This document shows, piece after piece, positions 1 through 13,027 of a stretch of DNA of 64,000 bases (position 1 is its first letter; each line of letters starts with the position of its first letter). The notes below the pieces were generated by a model that was not told where the DNA came from, did no database searches, and saw only the letters and a list, made by a program, of their open reading frames with translations. The stretch comes from Lonicera japonica (taxonomy: Eukaryota; Streptophyta; Magnoliopsida; Dipsacales; Caprifoliaceae): contig CM038467.1 of NCBI GenBank assembly GCA_021464415.1, forward strand, positions 12,975,411 to 13,039,410, written 5' to 3'. The translations under genes and the position numbers were made by a program.

Positions 1-103
1 GATAACGGAAATGATGAATTTCGGAGCAAATCCTCGAACTTGATAGATTCACGGTTCTAGAATTTATATTTGTTGTATATTTCGTTTCATTTGTTCAGTG
101 TAA

Positions 104-1140
104 GGTGCCGTTTAGTAAAAAAACTGAAAACTGAAATCTGAAATCTGAAATCTGAAATCTGAAAACTGAAAACTGAAACTGAAAACTGAAAACTGAAAAA
201 GCTGTTTGTTTACGTCTGAAAAAATGTTGTTTGTTTTAATATAACACATCTGAAATCTGAATTTTTTTTATTATGACCATTTTGCCCTTACACCCAATAG
301 CATGAATTGAACAAGACCATGGCAAGGGAAATGGTTTTCTCCAAAATCAAGAACCAAAACGCAAACAATTCAAGAACCAAAACAACACGTAGATATGAAA
401 ATAATGCATATATTCACAGCATGAATTGAACAAGACCATGGCAACATTCAAGATGCATTCAACAAGACCAACAACCATATAGCATACTCATCTAACAAAA
501 GCAATTAATCTCGAAATTTTGCTTAAAACCCAACAATTTCGTCATATATATATATAAACAACAATTTCTGCATCTGTGTGTGTGTGTCTCTGTCGCCTCT
601 GTGTGTGTGTGTCTCTGTGCGCCTGTGTGTGTGTGTCTTTGCGTGCGTTTGTGTGTGTGTGTGAAGGAGAGAGAATGATCTGTTTTCTTAACTTGGCGAT
701 GTGCGTGTGTGTGTTAAAGAGAAAGCGAGAGAGAGAGATCTCACCGGAGATGGAGACCGGCGACGTGGAAATGAACGGAAGTGATGGAGGCCTGGGCGAC
801 GAGCGGCGTGAGATGGAGAGAGCAGCGTTGAGATGGAGAGAGCGGCGACCTAGGGCTGGGGCTCGAGCAATTTGATAAAAGGGTGAAGGGTAATTTGTGT
901 GTAATTTTGAGAAAAGAGGGAGGGTAAAATAGTCTTTTTGTACTCTTTAAAATTAAGTTTCAGATTTAAGTGGCAACTTTGTCACTTAATTTTTTGGATG
1001 AAAATTTTAAGTTTTAAGTGGTAAAAATTAAGTGGCCACTTAATTTTTTTAGTTAGTGAACAACTTTCCCAACCACTTAAATCTGAAAATTTTAAGTTTT
1101 CAGATTTAAGTGGCAAATTAAGTGGCAAGTGAACAAGGCC
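104..1140. mobile_element. Tourist-like (PIF/Harbinger) MITE, about 1 kb
   Basis: Bounded by TAA at 101-103 and 1141-1143, the target-site duplication typical of PIF/Harbinger elements. The left end starts GGTGCCGTTTAGTAAA. The reverse complement of the right end starts GGCCTTGTTCACTT, so the termini form an imperfect inverted repeat. The left arm has iterated CTGAAATCTGAAAACTG units; the right arm has the complementary ...CAGATTTAAGTGGCA... pattern. The middle holds a (TG)n/(GA)n tract (about 571-760) that produces a low-complexity open frame with no recognisable protein. No transposase is seen, so it is non-autonomous. It lies in or just upstream of the first visible intron of the C3HC zinc-finger gene. 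Confidence 0.75.
571..662. repeat. (TG)n-rich microsatellite
   Basis: Runs of TGTGTG interrupted by TCTCTG and GCGT units, inside the MITE at 104-1140. They create a Cys/Val-rich spurious open frame. Confidence 0.8.
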
Positions 1141-1344
1141 TAAGTTTAGTTATTTGTTTCTATAGTGCTGTGCTTGGGTTTATGCACTTCAAATGAATTA
1201 TGTGTTCACATTTAAATTTAATTGTCAATTTCCACCTAGATGTTTTTTGCCTACTAAATTTAGCTTCCTTGCTTTTCAAAATTAATTACTCACTAAATTG
1301 GGACCAATTTACGACTTTTCTTACATTTAACTTTCTTGTTGGAG

Positions 1345-4300
1345 ATAGTTCTTCTGGAGTTCAATTGTCAAGTTCCAAGAAACGCTCGATTACAGATACT
1401 GCATTAGCAGTTACAGAGCCAAATTCTTCAGGTTCAGATGGAACTGTGAAAGCTCCACTATGCAGACCATGGGATCGAGGCGATTTGCTCAAGAGGTTGG
1501 CTACGTTCAAGTCCATGACATGGTTTGCTAAACCACAGGTTTGATTATAGCAACTGCTCTGATCACATTCTTGTGTACACATACTTGCTATAGAATAGTT
1601 GAAACTGAAGTTTTATGCTCATTTCTAACACAAATACAATCCTTTAGAACACTTAAATTGGGCTCAACACGATTTAGCATGAACCTGTGTAAGCTCAAGT
1701 GCACCTACTTCATATTGTTGAGTCATGTCGCAGTCTACACTGCACTAACTTGTATAAGGTTGTAACTACAATTTTTTTTTTCTTGTTTAAGATTATCTAT
1801 CAATATGTTGAATGATACTCTACGTTTAAGTAAGTTTGAAATCCTATAAAGGCTATAATCTCTTTATTGGTGATGATAAAGCTTGGACATTTTACTATTG
1901 TAGATTTGTCGACAATCACTATCTTATTTTCTTCTACTCCCTATTTAATCAATGGGTATATCAGTCCCTTGCCCAAATTTGGATATTTTATTTGGTCATT
2001 CACTCAATGTGCTTCCAGTTTTGAATGTCTAACCTGCTCTTTTTCGATATGAAACTTGTAGCTGACATTATTAGCAAGGCTTTTTTCTTTTTGCTTTTCT
2101 TGGTAATTAGTAGGTTTACCTTTTCTTTTTGTTTTAGTAGGTTTACCTTGTCACTTACTGTCTGCTTCTTGGACATTAAGAAGATGGTGCATGCTAGTTT
2201 GTGGGTCACTTTTTCTTCCAGTTTTCATCGCTTCTTAGGACATTTTCCTTCCTCCACAGGTCTTAAGAGAGTAACTTTGCCCATCTTTATCAGGTAGTGA
2301 GTGCTGTAAATTGTGCTAGGAGAGGTTGGATCAATGTAGATAGTGACATCATTGCATGTGAAGCATGTGGGGCTCGTCTCCTCTTTTCTACTCCATCATC
2401 GTGGACACAACATCAAGGTAATTTATCATTCTTGTCCGAAGTTTTGTCATCCAAGAACTTTTTATTATTTTCTGCGTAGGTCTCTCTCTTTCTCTCTCTC
2501 TCTCTCTATATATATAAAATCTTTGTGTGCTATCCAGTTGAAAAAGCAGCATTGGTGTTCAGCTTAAAGCTTGAAAATGGCCACAAGCTACTTTGCCCGT
2601 GGGTGGACAACACTTGCGATGAAAAGCTAGCGCAGTTTCCACCTATGCCATCTACAGATTTGGTTGATTATTACAAGAAACGCGTTTCTGGACTATTACA
2701 ACTTTCAGCACTTCCCGTGATTTCATCTTCAGCCATCGATTACATGAGAAGCCCTCAGCTGAAGCACTTCCTCAACGAATTTTCAGTTTTAGAATTTGGC
2801 AATAAGTCTACAGATTCTTCCACCACAGAATTCCTTGGAAATGAAGATGAAGCAGTTTTGTCCGCCCGGTATCATCAGGTTTGACAATTTTATGCCAACA
2901 AGGTCTACAGATATTTTGTTGAACTAAAAATATTTGTCTTCGATTAGTATTTACGTCAAGGAAATGAGAAGATACATGTCAGTACTTGGATCTGATCTTT
3001 AGTTGTCCGAACTTATTGCTGCATTATTATCCTGTTAAGTGTGACTTTTCAATTTGAACTTCCATTATTGGTTTTGCACCACTTTTCATTGGTATTACCA
3101 TGTTAGTGACACTTTTCCCTCTATTAAGTAAAGTTTTTTTTTACCAACTTTTCCCTTTTCAATTTGTCAGAGATGATTTTTAGTGTTCTCATATTCTTGA
3201 TAATGAGTAATGATGTTTGATATCATTTTCAGGCACTAAAGATCATAAGTTTATGTGGTTGGGAACTGCGCTCACTACCTTACATTGTTAACTATAAGGA
3301 CCAAGAACATCTGTCTGCTAAAGATGGCAATCTATCAAGTTCACCTATTGCAGTTCATAATGGACATAATACTCCTAGCATTAGTCTTTACTCTTCTGCC
3401 ATCAATGAGAATGTGGAGGCTAATGATAATCCTATGAATTCTGGTGTGAAGTATGATCCCAGTTCGGTGGTTCTAGATTGCAAGCTTTGTGGAGCTAGTA
3501 TCGGATTATGGGCCTTCTCTACGGCCTCACCACCTGTAGAATTTCTCAGATTAGTTGGATGTTCAGAAGTTAATGGTGAAAACGATACTCCTCATTATAA
3601 CGAAAATCACAATGAGAGTAGAGAAACTGAAGTCAGTATTACTGCAAGTTGCACCGCATCTTTGAATGAAATGCCATCAAATTTAAATATGACAATTGCG
3701 GGTGGTCCGACACCAGCAAAACAGAACTTCCGGCCAAAAATTTTGTTGCCTGTTATTGGACGGAATTTGAGAGCTCGAGTTTCATCCGATTCTGAATTTA
3801 GGGGTCCTCAAAGTGTTAAGAGTTCACTCCATGGGGACAAAGACAACACTGCAAATTCTCTTACAGGGCAAGAATTTCAGATAGACATGGGCTTGGAACA
3901 AGGAAAAGGACATGAAGATGGGAATCCTGATTCTAGTGCCAGTAACCACCAAATTACACTTGAAGGAGCAAATATTAGTGGGCCAGAAATTCCTGAAAGC
4001 AGTACAACAGATTCCATTTCGGAAAGTAGACCAAACAACACTCAGATTGTGGTGCTTGCTTCTGATAAACACGAGAAATTGCCAGAAGATGGAGCAAGTG
4101 TTAGTATAGCTGATCCAGCTGTTGGGGATCCTTATTGTAATCCAAAAGTTGGACACTCTTCTATTACGACCTTGCATCATCATGTCTCAAGTGGAAGTGG
4201 TGCCACTAGTTGTTTACATGACTCGTTGTTGGTGGCTGATGTAGCCAATGACGATCAGAATCAAGGAACTGAGACAATATTCAGCGAACACGAAGATAAC

Positions 4301-5483
4301 CATGATGGCCATGGAAGATTGGCCAAAGTGCAACCTATGAACAATAGTATTGTGCCTTATGGCTTAGGTATGTCAACTTACTGCTGCTCTTTTTCCCCCC
4401 CTTCTGTTTGTATTAAATTAATCTTTATTTATTTATGTAGTGTGTCTGCATCTGCATATGTATGTAGTATGTCTGCATCTGTGTGTGTAAGTAGAGGTCA
4501 CCCGTGAGGTTGGTATGAGAATCTTAGGTCTTCGAACTTATTGCCTAATGGCTCATGACCTGTGTTAAAAAAGTTGAAAAAAGTTGCCACCTGCTAGAAA
4601 AAAGTTGAAAAAACAAACCGATTGATGTCATTCGTGACCAAAATCTCCTTTTCTAGCAGGGGTCCAAATCACCTTCCAGTCCACAAATTTTGGAACCATC
4701 TTCATTACCTTTGGCGCTAGAAGTTAATTCCCTCATATGACTGCCTGTATTTGGTTTGCGGTGAAATAATTCTCACCCAAGTAAAATGTAAAATGGTGAA
4801 TAACATTGTCAGTTTGTCACCTTTTGAAATTGAATCTGTGCACCATTATGTTGTAAACTACATTAATACAATGTGCATGTATATTTGAATATCTATATGA
4901 CCCGATACCTAAAATGGGTAGATTTTTTTTTTGGAATTTTAATTTTTACTGAGGTGGAAAAAATTTATGCCGATCTAAACACACCCACCTAATCTTTTTC
5001 TAAAGAAGCTGGTGGATATATAATTTAAAAAAGTTTGATTAGTGTCCTCTCATTCTTCTTCCAGGAAAGGATGTAAAGCAGCAAGATCCAGAAACAGCAA
5101 CGGAATTTGACCCTATTAGGCAGCACAGACATTTTTGCCCCTGGATTGTTTCAATTGGTAATTCATCACCAGGATGGCAACAAACACTTTTTGCTTTGCT
5201 ACGCCAGACGGAGTTTTCTTATTCTTTTCCCCCAAATGTTCCATCAACTTCATTGATTCAGGTAATGTTGAACCTTTCTGCCTTTTTCTAAAATCACCCA
5301 ATGTCAAAGAATTATGAAATGCCATAAAGTTTTGTGTAAATCATCTTTCTTTGGAGGCAGAATGATTAATTTGTCCATTAATACTTAAATGGTGATGTGC
5401 AGGTGGATGATCCTGTTGCCTCCGTGAAAAAGCTTTTTATGTCTCCTTCTGCAAAGAGAAGGAAGTTTGCGCGTGGTTCATGA
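1345..5483 (+). CDS. C3HC-type zinc-finger protein (NIPA/ZC3HC1 family), 5'-partial
   Basis: Visible exons: 1345-1538, 2294-2417, 2538-2878, 3233-4367, 5065-5261, 5403-5483. All junctions are GT-AG and the phases agree, giving 689 visible residues. The N-terminal exon (two bases completing a codon, then ...CRPWDRGDLLKRLATF) opens the zf-C3HC domain. Its ligands are C86/C89 (CEAC) and H121/C125 (GHKLLC). A second, Rsm1-like module has C302/C305 (CKLC) and H618/C622 (HRHFC), split by a roughly 300-residue Ser/Asn-rich insert, as in ZC3HC1 proteins. The C-terminus KKLF...KRRKFARGS looks like a nuclear localisation signal. Animal NIPA/ZC3HC1 works at the nuclear envelope and pore basket; the plant role is inferred from the family. 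No suitable ATG precedes 1345, so the first exon must lie upstream of the window, behind an intron of more than 1.3 kb. Confidence 0.88.
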
Positions 5484-5781
5484 TAAAGCAGTGCGCCTAT
5501 ATTACGTCATTGTTTTAGTACTTAAAAGGCCTAATAGAGAGATATATTGCAGAGAAAGATGTTGCAACTTTTGTACCCCATGGTTCGTGGTCTTTTTACT
5601 GTCGATTTTTCTAGCAGATGGTAAATGTTGGTGTAGTAATAGCTACGCCCAATCACTACTACTAGACTGTTGTGCCTAGGCTGAGTTGTAAAGTAATAAT
5701 TTCAGGCTTGAATTGGTTGGAGCATTTTGATACAATTGCTTTTATAGAAGTTCTTCTGAATGAACAGCATTATCTCATTCC

Positions 5782-5921
5782 AATGTCAATTTGTTTTTAG
5801 GGTTCAGAAATATGCAATCATTCCAAAATTAACTTTCCATTATACTTCAATAATGCCAATTTGTTTTTAAGGTTCAGAAATATGCAATCATTCCAAAATT
5901 AACTTTTCATTATACTTCAAT
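5782..5921. repeat. Two-copy 70-bp tandem duplication
   Basis: AATGTCAATTTGTTTTTAGG... at 5782 is repeated as AATGCCAATTTGTTTTTAAGG... at 5852, an exact 70-bp period with few differences. It lies just after the C3HC gene. Confidence 0.85.
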
Positions 5922-6474
5922 TGTCATGACTAAAAGTTAGTGTAATAAACTTTTCAAAGTGGTACCGAGGAATTTTATGAAATTTCAAACTTTTGAAATA
6001 AGGTTTAAGTCTCTTTTTGACTCGAACTCCGGATTTTATTTTTATTTACAAGTTTGAGAACCCAATTTTTGGAGAGATTGTTAAAGTGGAAATAATATAA
6101 AAATCATTACATTCTTTTGTCAAATCAATATTAAATCGGTAATTATCTTATGTATATGAATTTTAATTTTATCGGGTAGTTCTTTGGAGAGGGGGATCTC
6201 TTATATGTGATTTCTCATGAAAACAAATTTGTTTGTAAACTAATCTGGCCTAGCATTTATTCTTTCTTTTTGTTTATTTTTGGGTTCTAAGCCCAATATG
6301 GTTTGTTGTTTAAGTGGACCATTAGAACCGTACGGCATCACTTCGTGTATTATTGTTTCATATTGAAGCCCAGTTACGTTAAAGTTGTTGGTCCCTTGTG
6401 AATGGCGATTGGTCTAAGAAACGTAATTGCCCATTGTGAATTCACCAAAATTTTAGTGATCTACCAAATTTTTA

Positions 6475-6768
6475 AGTTTCGTTTGATAATAAAAAAAAAT
6501 GCTTGAATTATGTGAAAAATTAAAAAATAAGTTAAAATATGTGATTATACACTTTCTTTCTTACTGTCATTTTTGTGTGTAGATGTACGATATCCTTTAT
6601 GATTTTTTGTGATTTTTTTTTTACTTTTTCAACTCCTAATAAAAAAAAATTATAAAACAAAATAAAAAGTAAGAAAACATTTCACAACATGCCTCAATTT
6701 ATTTTTTAACTTCTCACGTAAATCAGACGTTTTTCTTTTCATTTTCTATGTTATAATCAAATGGTGCC
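6475..6768. mobile_element. Small Tourist-like MITE
   Basis: Left end (A)GTTTCGTTTGATAAT; reverse-complemented right end GGCACCATTTGATTATAA. The arms share TTAAAAAATAA-type sequence in inverted orientation. It is flanked by TTA at 6472-6474 and 6769-6771. No coding content. Confidence 0.6.
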
Positions 6769-7728
6769 TTAGTGATCAAATTTTCATTTCAAAAATTAAT
6801 TTTGTCACCCGAGACCTTTAATAACGTCCTTGGTGACTATATTGTGACGAAATCTTTTGTGATTGTGACGAAAAACATAATTTGAATAACCATTTTGCCA
6901 CGAAAAGTTATTTTATTGCTGTGAATATAAATGAGATACTATTGCCAACTGTTAACTTTTGTGAAAGCAAACATTTATTAAGTTACTATACACTATATAT
7001 TTTATGAGAGCATGCAGTGTTTTTGTCAAGGCAAACAATTATTAAGTTGCTTTACACTGTCTATTATGAGATTAGTTACATTGAAAATAATTTAATATAT
7101 TTTTCTTCCTTTTAAATTGGTAGTTTAATTTTAATTTTTTAACATATTTTAAATCGATATAATTCTTGAAAAGTAATCAATGAAGTTAATTTAGTAATAG
7201 AAAATAGATTGTATTTTTTGACAATTGATAAAGGTAAATTAATATTTATACTTTTAAAATTAAAATAAGACCGGCGATTTAAAACTGTGGTTTACTTTAA
7301 TTAACGATTACAAGCAAAGAAAACTAAAATTCCAAAGCAAAATGATCAATTTAAGAAATTTAAAAATTGGAAGAATAAGTTGTTGTTTGGCTCCAAGTTG
7401 CATGCAATCCTCCTGTATGGTTATGGTATCTAATGGAGACCCCGACTCATCTATCTGGCTATCTATCTATCCTACCACCCAAACGCTGCCTTAAGCGAGT
7501 ATGAACTATAGAGACTACTAATTAAGCGTGTGTACATATACATCCGTTTTTGAAATTAAACCCTCCCGGGTTTGCTTACACCCGGCACTCTCCCTTCCTC
7601 ACAGCTGAGGAAAACGACGAGCTAGCATCAGTCTGAGCTGTCACCTTTTCTCTCTCTCTCTCTCTATATATATATAAATATGGGGTTGCTAGGTTTTTCG
7701 ATGATATGCAGGTTGAGAAGAACCACCT

Positions 7729-8262
7729 ATGGCCGCCTCAGACATTTTTCAAGCCTCTCTCGGCAGCTTGATAAGCGTGACAATGCAAGGTGAACTACGA
7801 TACGAGGGGCATCTGTTTTATGTCAATGCTGAGGAGTCCACAATTGGACTCAAAAATGGTTTGCTCCTCGATCATCTCCCTTTTCTCTCTCTATCTATCT
7901 CAAATTCACACACACACACACACAATCTTGTTACTTTGATCTTTGATTTGATTTGATTTTGCTACTTGTTTGTTTGTTACATTGATTGTGCAGTGTTGCT
8001 TTTTTGTTAGAGGATCTGATCTGCAGGTTCATTTTAGATTTGCGTTTGAACTGTTATCAAGTCCTATCTATCTATCTACACGCACGCATACATGTATCTA
8101 TAGAATCTACACACATACGTACCTACACGCATACCTGTATGTATGTATGTATGTATGTATGTATGTATGTATGTATGTATGTATGTATGTATCTATCTAT
8201 CTATCTACACGCATACATGTATCTATAGAATCTACACACATACGTACCTACACGCATACATG

Positions 8263-8296
<34 letters not shown>

Positions 8297-11290
8297 CACA
8301 CATACCATTTTGATTGATCAGAATTCTGCAGAAGTTGAATTCATTAGGATTTAGTGGTAAATTGATCTAAGTAGTAATTAGAGCAGACAGAAAACTAAAG
8401 TCTCTATTGCTTTTATGATAAAAAATTGAAAGATTTTATGAGCTAGTAACTGAAATTGCACGAGGAAGATGGAGTGGTGAGGTTTGAAGGCTGTTGATAG
8501 AGAGAATTTATCAATTTTCTCTTGGAACTCAAGTAAAGATGATTTATGACTTGAATTATAAGGAATTATTGAGAAGGAATCTGGTAGTAACTAGCAAGAA
8601 CACCAAAAAGTGTATATTTTATGATATCATGAGAATTTCAGGATGTTGTGCGGTAAAGTGTAACGGAATTTTAAAAGCGAAGAAGGCGACAAATTAACTA
8701 ACGTCAAAGAAGCATGACGAAATTGGTTTAAAGGATTCATAGAAATATTTTGTTTTGAATAAGATTAATGGCTAACGCGTGGAGGCTTTTTATCAGTCAT
8801 GATCATTCTCGCGGTTTTACACCTCTATGTGGTACTTGGTTGGCCGTATTGTAAGTTTGTTTTAATAGGAAGAAAGTTAAATCCAGTAAATCGTCAAAAT
8901 AAATAGAATACCTAGGTGCGCTTTAAACCATTTTCTATTTGAAAAGTGGCATAGTATTGAAGTGCCAACTTTTTTTTTTAACATGGAGAACTAGCATCCC
9001 ATTTTGGAACTTCTTTACCTAGGGTTCAATTCAATGATAAAAGAAGAGGATTATTTTCTCCACTACAGTGCCAATTATAATAGGAATCACCAAGAGAAAT
9101 TGAAAACCGACATGATCACTACAATTGGATGAACTTGGAGACCTAATTAATTGAGATTTAAATTGGAAATTAAACACATAGGCAACCTAATGACATTCGA
9201 CCCTCTAATAACTAATGATCGAGGGAGATAGAGTCTTTTTTATATTATTAGGATTCGTAGATGTTAAGTTTCTTTCTCATTTTGATTATGAAGTGAATCA
9301 AAATTCATTATTTTTTACTAGTCAATTAGTGTTCCTACTAATTGTTTGGGTAACTTGCATCTACGCCTCCTTTTGTTAGGCATATGATGCAAATTGTATT
9401 GGAGAGATTAAGTTGTTTACTTGAGTTATATTCATTACGGAATATTTTCTTTATCAATTATTCAGATATGATTTATTATGATTGACCTGCGTAACTTACA
9501 ACAAATTTGTGGTTCAACTTGGAGTACTAGGTTTATCTTGTTATACATAATGTTGTGTGGTAGCATTTCCTTATCGATATTAATAGAAGAAATTTTTTAT
9601 CACTTCAAGCCATATGAAATGGTGGATTCTGCTCTTGGACATGTGACCATAATTGGAACTTTAGAATTAACTCTTTTGGTGTCCTATATTGCAGAAAATT
9701 TTGTTCTGGACTTAAAAATATATACCATGCCTTAGTCTCTTGTTTCCCGGCCCTTTAGCTTCTATTCATTGTTGAGTCATATATAGAGTGAACTTCAGGG
9801 TTTCTGGTTAAGTGATGGTGGTAATTTTAATTTTATACCTTGGTGGTTTTGTCTGAATCAATCACTCAAGAACCAGACCAAATAACTTGTTTATAAGTCT
9901 TTGAACAAATGTAATAAAGATGTTGTGGAATTTATTAGTGGGATGTTCCCGTTTGTGTTAAAGAGCCAAAATAATCTGTTCAATCCTTCTGCATAATCAT
10001 TTCATCTAGTTGCATGTTAATTACATTGATATTATATTGGATTTTTTTTAACAATTCATCTCTATTGCCTTGCAGTAAAATTCCGTGGAACTGAAGGACG
10101 TAGGATGGATGGCCCTCAAATTGAAGGACTTGATCACACCTTTCCCTGCATGTACTTTCAAGGAAGTAACATCAAGGTTTGCTGTAATTAGTAATTTCGC
10201 ATCCTACTTTATTTGCTATATTCATTAGAGGGGATTAAATGGAGCAGCCTCATGTTGAATGCTTATAATTGATACTCATTTTCTCAGTTGTAAATTAGTT
10301 TTCTCAGGCAATTCTGCCCTTGCTTGCGTTGGAAAGTTATTTAATCTCTTTCTACTAAGAAATTAGTTGATAGTGGAAAATATCTTGTATGCCTGCCCCT
10401 ACAGATGCAAGTTTTATCCGCCCCAGATGTTAATGTGACAGCAAATTTACCAGAGGACCCTGCTATTATACGGGTACATCTATATAAATCAAAGACATGA
10501 CAAATACTGTTGTGCGTTAATGCTTGCTATGTGTTTCTGAAAAACATGACCGCTCTCTATTCTTTTGTGATGATATTACTTTGCAGGATCATTCTGTGGG
10601 GAGTTCACAGTCTCAGAGGCCGTCATCACCTCCTCCAACTAGAAATGGTAATGGGATTGCTCAACGTTGCTAAAACATGCATTGGATTTGCATTATTATC
10701 CATAAATAGTGTATAGCTAATTGTGTATTGGAAAGTATCATAAGATACACTTTGATTCTATAATAACTGTATAAATTCTTTATGTACGTATAACGTATAT
10801 ACAAGAAAATGCATTGTCTCTAAAAGTAATATCAAAGACAATTGAATATAAACTCCATGATGCAAGATTATGTAAGACTCAGATGTTTTAAGCCTTGACA
10901 ATTAAAGAAAACACATTAACGTTAACGTTTTCCACACACATGTATTCATCTTTCAGTTTCATTTCCTCGAAGTAGATATCATGGCATCAACGTTTTCAAT
11001 GATTCCTTCTATTACTATATATACTGAATGAAAATGCTCATGAACCTCCAGTCTCTGGCGAACCAGAACCAGTCATTGGCCCGGGTCAATCTAGTTCTCA
11101 ATCTGGGCCATTTTTTGCTGGGAAGCGTGGTGTATTTGTAAGCTACGATGTACTGATTAAAAATCTCTTGGAACTGCTTGCGATAATGAAGGCTGAGATA
11201 TCCCCACCTTCACCAAGTCCTTTGCAGGATGGTAATGGAGACGTAGATCCCGCTGAACCATCGGGATCAGCACAAGAACCCAGATATTAA
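7729..11290 (+). CDS. LSM14/DECAPPING5-like protein, truncated (tandem copy A)
   Basis: Exons 7729-7858, 10076-10176, 10405-10473, 10587-10647, 11052-11290 total 600 nt (199 aa plus stop), with GT-AG junctions and consistent phases. Residues about 5-78 form an LSM14-type Sm domain (GSLISVTMQGELRYEG, IGLKN|VKFRGTEGRR, FQGSNIK). A Pro/Ser-rich tail follows, with a short Leu-rich stretch (IKNLLELLAIM) and C-terminus QEPRY. In plants DCP5 binds decapping factors in P-bodies and promotes mRNA decapping and translational repression. That activity uses the C-terminal DFDF/FFD/TFG boxes, all absent here, so function is uncertain. Compared with copy B, exon 4 lacks 99 nt (33 codons, in frame) and the last exon lacks its first part; the new acceptor is CTCCAG inside former coding sequence. 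Intron 1 (2.2 kb) has large TATG/TATC repeats. The ATG context matches copy B. Confidence 0.75.
8056..8297. repeat. Tetranucleotide microsatellites in intron 1 of copy A
   Basis: Tracts of (TATC)n, (TATG)n (8138-8190) and again (TATC)n up to about 8297, separated by duplicated blocks around ACACGCATACATGTATCTATAG. They produce repetitive spurious frames. Copy B has only a short (TATC)n tract (14770-14800) at the matching place. Confidence 0.85.
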
Positions 11291-12449
11291 TCTTTGTCAC
11301 ACCATTGGCTAAAAGGTATGGCTCTTGTCCTTAATGATTAGCGTGAAAAAAACGAATGCAGATTGTAAAACTAAAGGGCTCTGATTTACTTTTAAGCTGG
11401 ATTCCACATTTTGATGGAAACCAACTACGCACCCGAAAGTAAGTAGTGTAGTTGATTTCCATTGCTTTTTATTGCAACTAAACAAGCAAAAACCTATTAT
11501 TTGCATGAAAACCCATTTGCAATGAAAATAATATCCACTGGATCAAGTTTTAAGCGAATCGAACACACTCTTAAGACTCTGTTTGGTTTTGATTTCACCC
11601 TTCTTATTTTTCGTTCTGCTTTTCCAGATCTTTCTGTAAGATAACCGAGCAACCTGCATTGTCTTCCTTTTCCCAACTATGCAAAGAGCAGAAGCAAATA
11701 TCCTTTAAGTTAATTAGAGGTTCTACCTAAGAACTGCTCTGCGAGGACAAATTTGGTGATAAATTTGCCTGTACTGAAGATGTAACTAAGTGTATGATCC
11801 TGACTTTATATTTAGAAAGTTGCTTTTGAGTCAACTTGTTAATTTCTTTGTCTGTGAAATGATATCTGAAACCAAGCAATTTCATGAAAAACTCCAACCT
11901 TTTCAACCCTCTCATGCTCTTCAATCTTTTTTGTTTTTAATTTTAGAAGATTGAAACCCTATTTGTTAGAGATATTATTAAAAAAATAAATTAAAATTAC
12001 AACTTTCTTTTGTAAAATAATCTGGCCTAATTTTTTTTTTCCTGTACCTGGTTCTTAGCCCGAAATATAGCCCAAGACTTTTGCAAGTGAAATCAGACCT
12101 CACCTCCTGTATATTTAAAAAGTCTCTTCCCGTAAAATTTGTTACATCTCTAAAGGTTGTGGATTTAAACATTCCTTTAAGAAAACAACATTTTTCTTGG
12201 TTCTTATAGCCTGATATGGTTTTGATGTTCAAGTGGTCCACTAAAACGTACTGTAGGCCCGTCAGTTTGCCTGTTAAAAGAAGGTGTTAAAGGTTCATTG
12301 TCATGTATATTTATAGAAGTTAAGAAAGAAAAATTACAACACATATATGTTTTAAACATAATGCAACTCGTAGATACAACGGATTCGAACGAGAAAGTAT
12401 TTCAAATCAAGACACATATAATGATAATTGATCGATTTCAACAATGTAA

Positions 12450-12645
12450 GCTCCATTTGACAGAAAATAATTGAAAATATCATTAAATTTATGACAAGTT
12501 AAAAAAAAAAGAGTGATTTATAAAATGTTTTTCATCTTTAATTTCTATGAATTTTTGCTGAAGATGTAATAAAACATTTCAATATTTCTTCATCATTTTT
12601 TTCAACTTTTCATAAATTAAAATATTTTTTTAGCAAACATATTCG
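12450..12645. mobile_element. Degraded small Tourist-like MITE
   Basis: TAA at 12447-12449 and 12646-12648. The arms carry imperfect inverted matches (AAATTTATGACAAGTTAAAA versus AATTTATGAAAAGTTGAAAA). The termini GCTCCATTTGAC and CGAATATGTTTGC match only weakly. Confidence 0.4.
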
Positions 12646-12662
12646 TAATTATCAATTTAGAC

Positions 12663-13027
12663 CAGACGCGGACTCAGGAAGTTTTCGAGGAGTGGGTTAA
12701 TAGTAACAAACAAAAAATATCATAAAAAAAAATAAAAAATCAAAAGTATAATTATATAATGAAAAGAAAATTTAATAACATAATTTAAATATTTAAGTTC
12801 ATACATAACGAAAAGTATCTAAAAAAGTTGAGCTCGACTAGTTTTTAATGATTTGAATTCACCTATTACAGACTCTAGCTAATATATATTTGTGCTGGGC
12901 TAAGGACTGGGCTAAAACTTAGCAAAGGGGTGGGCATAAACTAATTTTTTTTTTTCCAGGTGCTAAAAGATTTTTCAAAATTTTCCCATGTGTTGCAACC
13001 CGCCCTATCCCCCTAAGTCCGCCCTTG
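12663..13027. mobile_element. hAT-like MITE with CAG...GCGGA termini
   Basis: Left end CAGACGCGGACTCAGGAAG; reverse-complemented right end CAAGGGCGGACTTAGGGG. This end type recurs at 31093-31774. Flanking octamers (ATTTAGAC and ATTCAAGC) match at 5 of 8 positions, consistent with a decayed 8-bp duplication. No coding content. Confidence 0.5.

Larger units (their letters stand above)
5484..7728. other. Intergenic: 3' flank of C3HC gene and upstream region of LSM14-like copy A
   Basis: No coding region is recognised; the ORF at 5467-5679 overlaps the C3HC 3' UTR and resembles nothing. The region holds a 70-bp tandem duplication (5782-5921) and a small MITE (6475-6768). From about 6045 onward the sequence resembles 11945-14600 upstream of copy B. 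Shared stretches include the ATCTGGCCTA region, ...AAGTGG(A/T)CCA..., and the promoter segment around TGAAATTAA(A/G)CCCTCCCGG. A (CT)n(TA)n tract at about 7653-7677 lies just 5' of the copy A start. Confidence 0.6.

Noticed and set aside
576..875. 99-aa open frame
   Set aside because: Cys/Val-rich translation of a (TG)n tract inside a MITE.
7970..8317. Two frames of 115 and 80 aa in intron 1 of LSM14-like copy A
   Set aside because: Products of TATG/TATC microsatellites.
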